Position numbers and translations under genes: made by a program. A stretch of DNA of 64,000 nt from assembly GCA_030684475.1 (NCBI GenBank), contig JAUXWB010000156.1, positions 19,592 through 83,591 of the forward strand, written 5' to 3'. A model generated the notes under the pieces. It worked only from the letters and a program-made list of their open reading frames with translations, was not told the DNA's origin and ran no database searches. Below, piece by piece: positions 59,843 to 64,000 of this stretch (positions are counted from its first letter, which is position 1; each line of letters starts with the position of its first letter). Source of the stretch: Reyranella sp. (lineage in GTDB: Bacteria > Pseudomonadota > Alphaproteobacteria > Reyranellales > Reyranellaceae).

Positions 59843-60907
59843 ATGGAACTGCTCGACCGCAAGACCTACTACCGCACCTTCCAGACCCGCGACGTCCGGT
59901 TCGACGGCCGCGTCTTCGTGGGCGTGACCTCGACCGGCATCTACTGCCGGCCGATCTGTCCGGCGCGCACGCCGAAATTCGAGAATTGCCGCTTCTTCGC
60001 CTCCGCCGCCGCGGCCCAGGAGGCGGGCTTCCGGCCCTGCCTGCGCTGCCGTCCCGAGATCGCGCCCGACCTCGCCTTCTGGCGCGGCACCGCCAACACC
60101 GTCAGCCGGGCGCTGGCCCTGATCGCCGAGGGCGCGCTGGACGAGGACGAAGCGGGCGTCGAGGCGCTGGCCGAACGGCTGGGCGTCGGCGGCCGGCAAC
60201 TGCGCCGCCTGTTCAAGCAGCACCTTGGCGCTTCGCCCGTCGCCGTCGCCCAGACGCGGCGCGTACTCTTCGCCAAGCAGCTCCTGCACGACACCCGCCT
60301 GCCGATGGCCGAGGTGGCGATGTCCGCCGGGTTCGGCAGCGTGCGGCGCTTCAACGAGACCTTCCGCGATCTGTTCGGCCGGCCACCGAGCGCGTTGCGA
60401 CGCCATCGCAAGGGACAGGGGGGCGGCACCGACACGGCGCGGGATGGCGTCACGCTGCGACTGGCCTACCGGCCGCCCTACGACTGGCCCGGCATGCTGG
60501 CCGCCCTCGCCGCGCGCGCCGCTCCCGGCAACGAATGGATCGAGGACGATGTCTGGCATCGGCGGATCGAGCTCGAGGGCACCGAAGGTACCGCGGCGGT
60601 CGCCCATCTTCCGGCGCGCAACTCGGTGGCGGTGACGATCCGCTTTCCTTCGGTGAAGGCGCTGCCCGTCCTCGTGGCGCGCATCCGGCGCGTGTTCGAC
60701 CTCGGCGCCGACATCGCCACCATCGGAAGCCATCTGGCGCGCGATCCCAGGCTCGCGCCGCTGGTCGCCCGGCGACCCGGCCTGCGCGCGCCGGGCGACT
60801 GGGAACGCGAGACGATCGTGTCGGGCATCGACGACAACACGCCGCGGGCGTGGCGACCCTGGCACGCCTATGCCGTGCAACATCTGAGGATGGCGAACCA
60901 TGGCTGA
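59843..60907 (+). CDS. Ada-type Zn-binding/AraC HTH protein with AlkA_N domain, HhH-GPD glycosylase domain apparently missing
   Basis: RKTYYRTFQTRDVRFDGRVFVGVTSTGIYCRPICPARTPKFENCRFF...GFRPCLRCRPE; HTH LAERLGVGGRQLRRLFKQHLG; ends RPGLRAPGDWERETIVSGIDDNTPRAWRPWHAYAVQHLRM. Confidence 0.88.
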   Translation: MELLDRKTYYRTFQTRDVRFDGRVFVGVTSTGIYCRPICPARTPKFENCRFFASAAAAQEAGFRPCLRCRPEIAPDLAFWRGTANTVSRALALIAEGALDEDEAGVEALAERLGVGGRQLRRLFKQHLGASPVAVAQTRRVLFAKQLLHDTRLPMAEVAMSAGFGSVRRFNETFRDLFGRPPSALRRHRKGQGGGTDTARDGVTLRLAYRPPYDWPGMLAALAARAAPGNEWIEDDVWHRRIELEGTEGTAAVAHLPARNSVAVTIRFPSVKALPVLVARIRRVFDLGADIATIGSHLARDPRLAPLVARRPGLRAPGDWERETIVSGIDDNTPRAWRPWHAYAVQHLRMANHG

Positions 60908-61421
60908 GCAACTCCAGTTCCTCGTCGACCGGATGGCGACGCCGATCGGCGAGCTCCTGATCGTGGCCGATCGCGCGGGCAAGTTGCGCACCATCGACTG
61001 GACCGACCACGAAGCGCGCATGCGCCAGTTGCTCGACCGCCAGTACGGCAAGGGCTCCTACACACTTACGGCAGCGCGCGATCCCGGCGGCCTCACCCGC
61101 ACGATGCGGGCCTACTTCAACGGCGACATCGCCGTGATCGACAGCCTGCCGGTCGAGACCGCCGGCACGCCGTTCCAGAGGAGCGTATGGCGGGCACTGC
61201 GCAGGATCCGCGGTGGCAAGACGATCAGCTATGCCGAGCTGGCGCGGCGCATCGGCAAGCCGCGCGCCGTCCGTGCGGCCGGCCTCGCCAACGGCCAGAA
61301 CCCGATCAGCATCGTCGTGCCGTGCCATCGCGTGATCGGCTCGGACGGCAGCCTCACCGGCTACGGCGGCGGTCTGCCGCGCAAGAAGTGGCTGCTCGAG
61401 CATGAGGGGGTGAGTACCTAA
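60900..61421 (+). CDS. ogt: methylated-DNA-[protein]-cysteine S-methyltransferase
   Basis: VWRALRRIRGGKTISYAELARRIGKPRAVRAAGLANGQNPISIVVPCHRVIGSDGSLTGYGGGLPRKKWLLEHEG (PCHRV active site). Confidence 0.95.
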   Translation: MAEQLQFLVDRMATPIGELLIVADRAGKLRTIDWTDHEARMRQLLDRQYGKGSYTLTAARDPGGLTRTMRAYFNGDIAVIDSLPVETAGTPFQRSVWRALRRIRGGKTISYAELARRIGKPRAVRAAGLANGQNPISIVVPCHRVIGSDGSLTGYGGGLPRKKWLLEHEGVST

Positions 61422-61473
61422 AACGGGTCACCTCATATTGACGCCTTCGCTCCTTGGCCATAAGAGCGAATTC

Positions 61474-61848
61474 ATGCCGATACACTTCACGATCGACCAC
61501 AAGGCTCGCTTCGTCGATGCCAAGTTCGACGGCGTCCTCGTGCTGAAGGACGTCGAGCAGTTTTGCGACGCCGTCGTCGGCCAGAACGCCCTGCCTTATC
61601 GCAAGCTGATCGACGGCCGCACGGCCATCGGCAAGTACGACGACAACGATGTCATGGCGCTGGGCGCCCGCCTCAGCGCCTATGCCACGATGGGCCCGCG
61701 CGGGGCGCTGGCGATGGTCCCTGCAGAGGACGCCTCGCTCGAACTGGCGGACCGGCTCATAAATCTCGGCAAGGACGGCCGGCCGGCCAAGGCCTTCCAC
61801 TCGATCGACGAAGCCCGCAAGTGGCTTTTCGCCCAGCCTGAAGCCTAA
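61474..61848 (+). CDS. conserved small protein, possibly STAS/SpoIIAA-like
   Basis: MPIHFTIDHKARFVDAKFDGVLVLKDVEQFCDAVVGQNALPYRKLIDGR...; fold assignment is tentative. Confidence 0.55.
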   Translation: MPIHFTIDHKARFVDAKFDGVLVLKDVEQFCDAVVGQNALPYRKLIDGRTAIGKYDDNDVMALGARLSAYATMGPRGALAMVPAEDASLELADRLINLGKDGRPAKAFHSIDEARKWLFAQPEA

Positions 61849-61850
61849 GA

Positions 61851-62372
61851 CTACGACGCCAGCACGTTGCGGCGCTTCAGCCGAAGTAGCGAGGCCGGCG
61901 AGCGGCCATCCTCGGTCGGCTGGTAGACGACGCTGAACAGGGTGCGGGCCCTGGCGAGCGCCTCGCCGAAACCCTTCTGCTCGCTCTCGAAGGAATCGAA
62001 GCCGCAACGCAACATGAAGGCGATCTGGTCCTGCAGAACGCCGCCGGTCGCGCGCAGTTCGCCTTGGTAGCCGTAGCGGCCCCGCAGCAGACGGGCCTGG
62101 CTGTAGGAGCGGCCGTCGCTGAACTTGGGGAAATGCAACACCACGAGATCGAGGCGAGATACATCGGGCGCCAGCGCCTCGACGGAATCGACGTTGGCCA
62201 ACGCCACGCCGACCGGATCGCGCCGGGCGAGCAAGGCCGCCCGGGTTTCGCGCCAGCGGGCAAAATTCACCAGCACCATGCCGTCGGCCGGCACCGCCGC
62301 ATCGTCGGCAAGCCGCAGCCAGGGATCCTCGACAATGAGTCCCGACGGCCCTCCTTCCCTATAAAGCGGCAT
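61851..62372 (-). CDS. DUF934 family protein
   Basis: VLVNFARWRETRAALLARRDPVGVALANVDSVEALAPDVSRLDLVVLHFPKFSDGRSYSQARLLRGRYGYQGELRATGGVLQDQIAFMLRCGFDSFE; overlaps the downstream end of the sulfite reductase gene. Confidence 0.88.
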   Translation of the reverse strand: MPLYREGGPSGLIVEDPWLRLADDAAVPADGMVLVNFARWRETRAALLARRDPVGVALANVDSVEALAPDVSRLDLVVLHFPKFSDGRSYSQARLLRGRYGYQGELRATGGVLQDQIAFMLRCGFDSFESEQKGFGEALARARTLFSVVYQPTEDGRSPASLLRLKRRNVLAS

Positions 62373-64000
62373 ACATACGCTCCTTGAAGGGTTCGGCGCC
62401 GATGCGCCTATAAGTGTCGACGAAACGCTCGCCGTCGCTGCGGGCGTCGAGATAAGTCGTGACCAGAGAATCGACGGCCCCGACGACCTTGTCGGCCGTG
62501 ACGGCGGGCCCGAGGATCGTGCCGAGCGCCGTCCTGCCGAAATCGACGTCGCCGCCCAGGCTGATCTGGTAGAGCTCGACGCCGTTCTTGTCGACGCCCA
62601 GGATGCCGATATGGCCGACATGGTGATGGCCGCAGGCGTTGATGCAGCCCGAGATCTTTATCTTCAGGTCACCGATGTCGTGCTGGCGCGCCAGGCTGGC
62701 GAAATGGTTGGAAATCCGCTGCGCCACCGGGATCGAGCGCGCGTTGGCCAGCGCGCAATAGTCGAGGCCCGGGCAGGCGATGATGTCGGTGATCTTGCCG
62801 ACATTGGCTTCGGCAAATCCTAGCCGGCCGAGCGCGGCATAGACCGCCGGCAGATCCTCGATGGCGACATGCGGGAAGATCAGGTTCTGCTCATGGCTCA
62901 CCCTGAGTTCGCTCTGGCTATAAGTGTCGGCGATGTCGGCGACGCCTTCCATCTGCACGGCGCTGGCATCGCCCGGCGGCGACCCGGCGGGTTTCAGCGA
63001 CGCCGTCACAATCGCGTAGCCCTTCACGCGATGCGGCGCGACATTGGATTTCAGCCACAGCGCGAAGTCGCGGTTCTCCAGCCTCAGCGCCTCGACGGCA
63101 CCCACCAGGTTCGACTTGGGCGGCAGATCCGGCGGCGCGAACTGCCGTGCGATCGCCTCGATGGTTTCGTCGCTGAGGCCGAGGAGCCCGTCGCGGGTCT
63201 CGGCGTATTCCGCCTCGACATCGGCGCGCATCCTCTCGACGCCGACCTCGTGCACCAGGATCTTGATGCGGGCCTTGTAGAGATTGTCGCGCCGGCCGTA
63301 GCGGTTGTAGACGCGCAGCGTCGCCTCGAGATAGGCCAACAGCTCGTTCCTGGGCAGGAACTCGCGAAGCGTCTTGCCGATCATCGGCGTGCGGCCGAGA
63401 CCGCCGCCCACGATCACCTCGAAGCCGACCTCGCCCTCGGCGTTGCGCCACAGGCGAAGCCCGATGTCGTGCACGCGGACCGCCGCGCGGTCGTTGGGCG
63501 AGCCGGTGATGGCGATCTTGAACTTGCGCGGCAGGAAGGTGAATTCGGGATGGAGCGTCGACCACTGACGCACGATCTCGGCCCAGATGCGCGGATCCTC
63601 GATCTCGTCGGCAGCGGCGCCGGCGAAATGATCGGCGGTGACGTTGCGGATGCAGTTGCCGCTGGTCTGCAGCGCATGCATGTCGACCTCGGCCAGGGCG
63701 GCCAGCGCGTCGGGCGCGTCCTCGAGCTTGATCCAGTTGAGTTGCAGGTTCTGCCGGGTGGTGAAATGGCCGTAGCCACGGTCGTACTTGCGCGAGATGT
63801 CGGCGAGCTTACGCAACTGGCGCGACGACAGTGTACCATAGGGAATGGCGATCCGCAGCATGTAGGCATGGAGCTGCAGGTAGAGGCCGTTGTGAAGACG
63901 CAGCGGCTTGAATTGCTCCTCGGTCAGCTCGCCGGCCAGGCGCCGGCGCACCTGGTCGCGGAACTGATCGACGCGCTCGGAGACGAGCGAGCGGTCGTAA
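62359..64000 (-). CDS. nitrite/sulfite reductase hemoprotein (CysI-like), partial, runs off the window end
   Basis: ISRKYDRGYGHFTTRQNLQLNWIKLEDAPDAL; KISGCINACGHHHVGHIGILGVDKNG (Fe4S4/siroheme). Reading frame stays open to position 64000. Confidence 0.92.
   Translation of the reverse strand, partial: YDRSLVSERVDQFRDQVRRRLAGELTEEQFKPLRLHNGLYLQLHAYMLRIAIPYGTLSSRQLRKLADISRKYDRGYGHFTTRQNLQLNWIKLEDAPDALAALAEVDMHALQTSGNCIRNVTADHFAGAAADEIEDPRIWAEIVRQWSTLHPEFTFLPRKFKIAITGSPNDRAAVRVHDIGLRLWRNAEGEVGFEVIVGGGLGRTPMIGKTLREFLPRNELLAYLEATLRVYNRYGRRDNLYKARIKILVHEVGVERMRADVEAEYAETRDGLLGLSDETIEAIARQFAPPDLPPKSNLVGAVEALRLENRDFALWLKSNVAPHRVKGYAIVTASLKPAGSPPGDASAVQMEGVADIADTYSQSELRVSHEQNLIFPHVAIEDLPAVYAALGRLGFAEANVGKITDIIACPGLDYCALANARSIPVAQRISNHFASLARQHDIGDLKIKISGCINACGHHHVGHIGILGVDKNGVELYQISLGGDVDFGRTALGTILGPAVTADKVVGAVDSLVTTYLDARSDGERFVDTYRRIGAEPFKERMYAAL

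Noticed and set aside
1-64000. rRNA, tRNA, transposase, integrase or prophage genes
   Set aside because: No matching T-loop/acceptor patterns, rRNA stretches or mobile-element proteins seen on reading both strands; short or divergent tRNAs cannot be fully excluded without tRNAscan-SE.

Overview
GC-rich window, probably alphaproteobacterial (mipZ-like ATPase, surA-pdxA-rsmA block, gmk/yicC, cyaY next to rpmE). Positions ~1-32,000 form a large accessory cell-surface glycan locus: at least five methyltransferases, membrane glycosyltransferase-like proteins, a B12-binding radical SAM enzyme, sugar epimerases and dehydratases, a predicted GDP-heptose route (HddA-like kinase plus an HddC-GmhB-like fusion), and two separate stand-alone TPP-dependent E1 alpha/beta pairs with no E2/E3 nearby. 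Positions ~32,100-38,460 are conserved core genes (surA, pdxA, rsmA, plsC-like, gmk, yicC, SDR). Positions ~39,000-64,000 hold a TRAP transporter with a TetR regulator, a VWA-like protein, MFS transporters, two molybdopterin oxidoreductases, a MipZ-like ATPase, a GNAT-like/TM/ClpP-like fusion, an acyl-CoA synthetase, an ABC exporter, cyaY, rpmE, a DUF2252 protein, an Ada/AlkA-type protein that appears to lack its glycosylase domain, ogt, a DUF934 protein and a sulfite/nitrite reductase. The best candidates for new biology are the duplicated E1 pairs (possible two-carbon branched-sugar synthesis), the coupled pair of membrane-anchored winged-helix-like proteins, the truncated Ada-AlkA protein and the GNAT/ClpP-like fusion. 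All assignments come from reading the translations; no database search was run.
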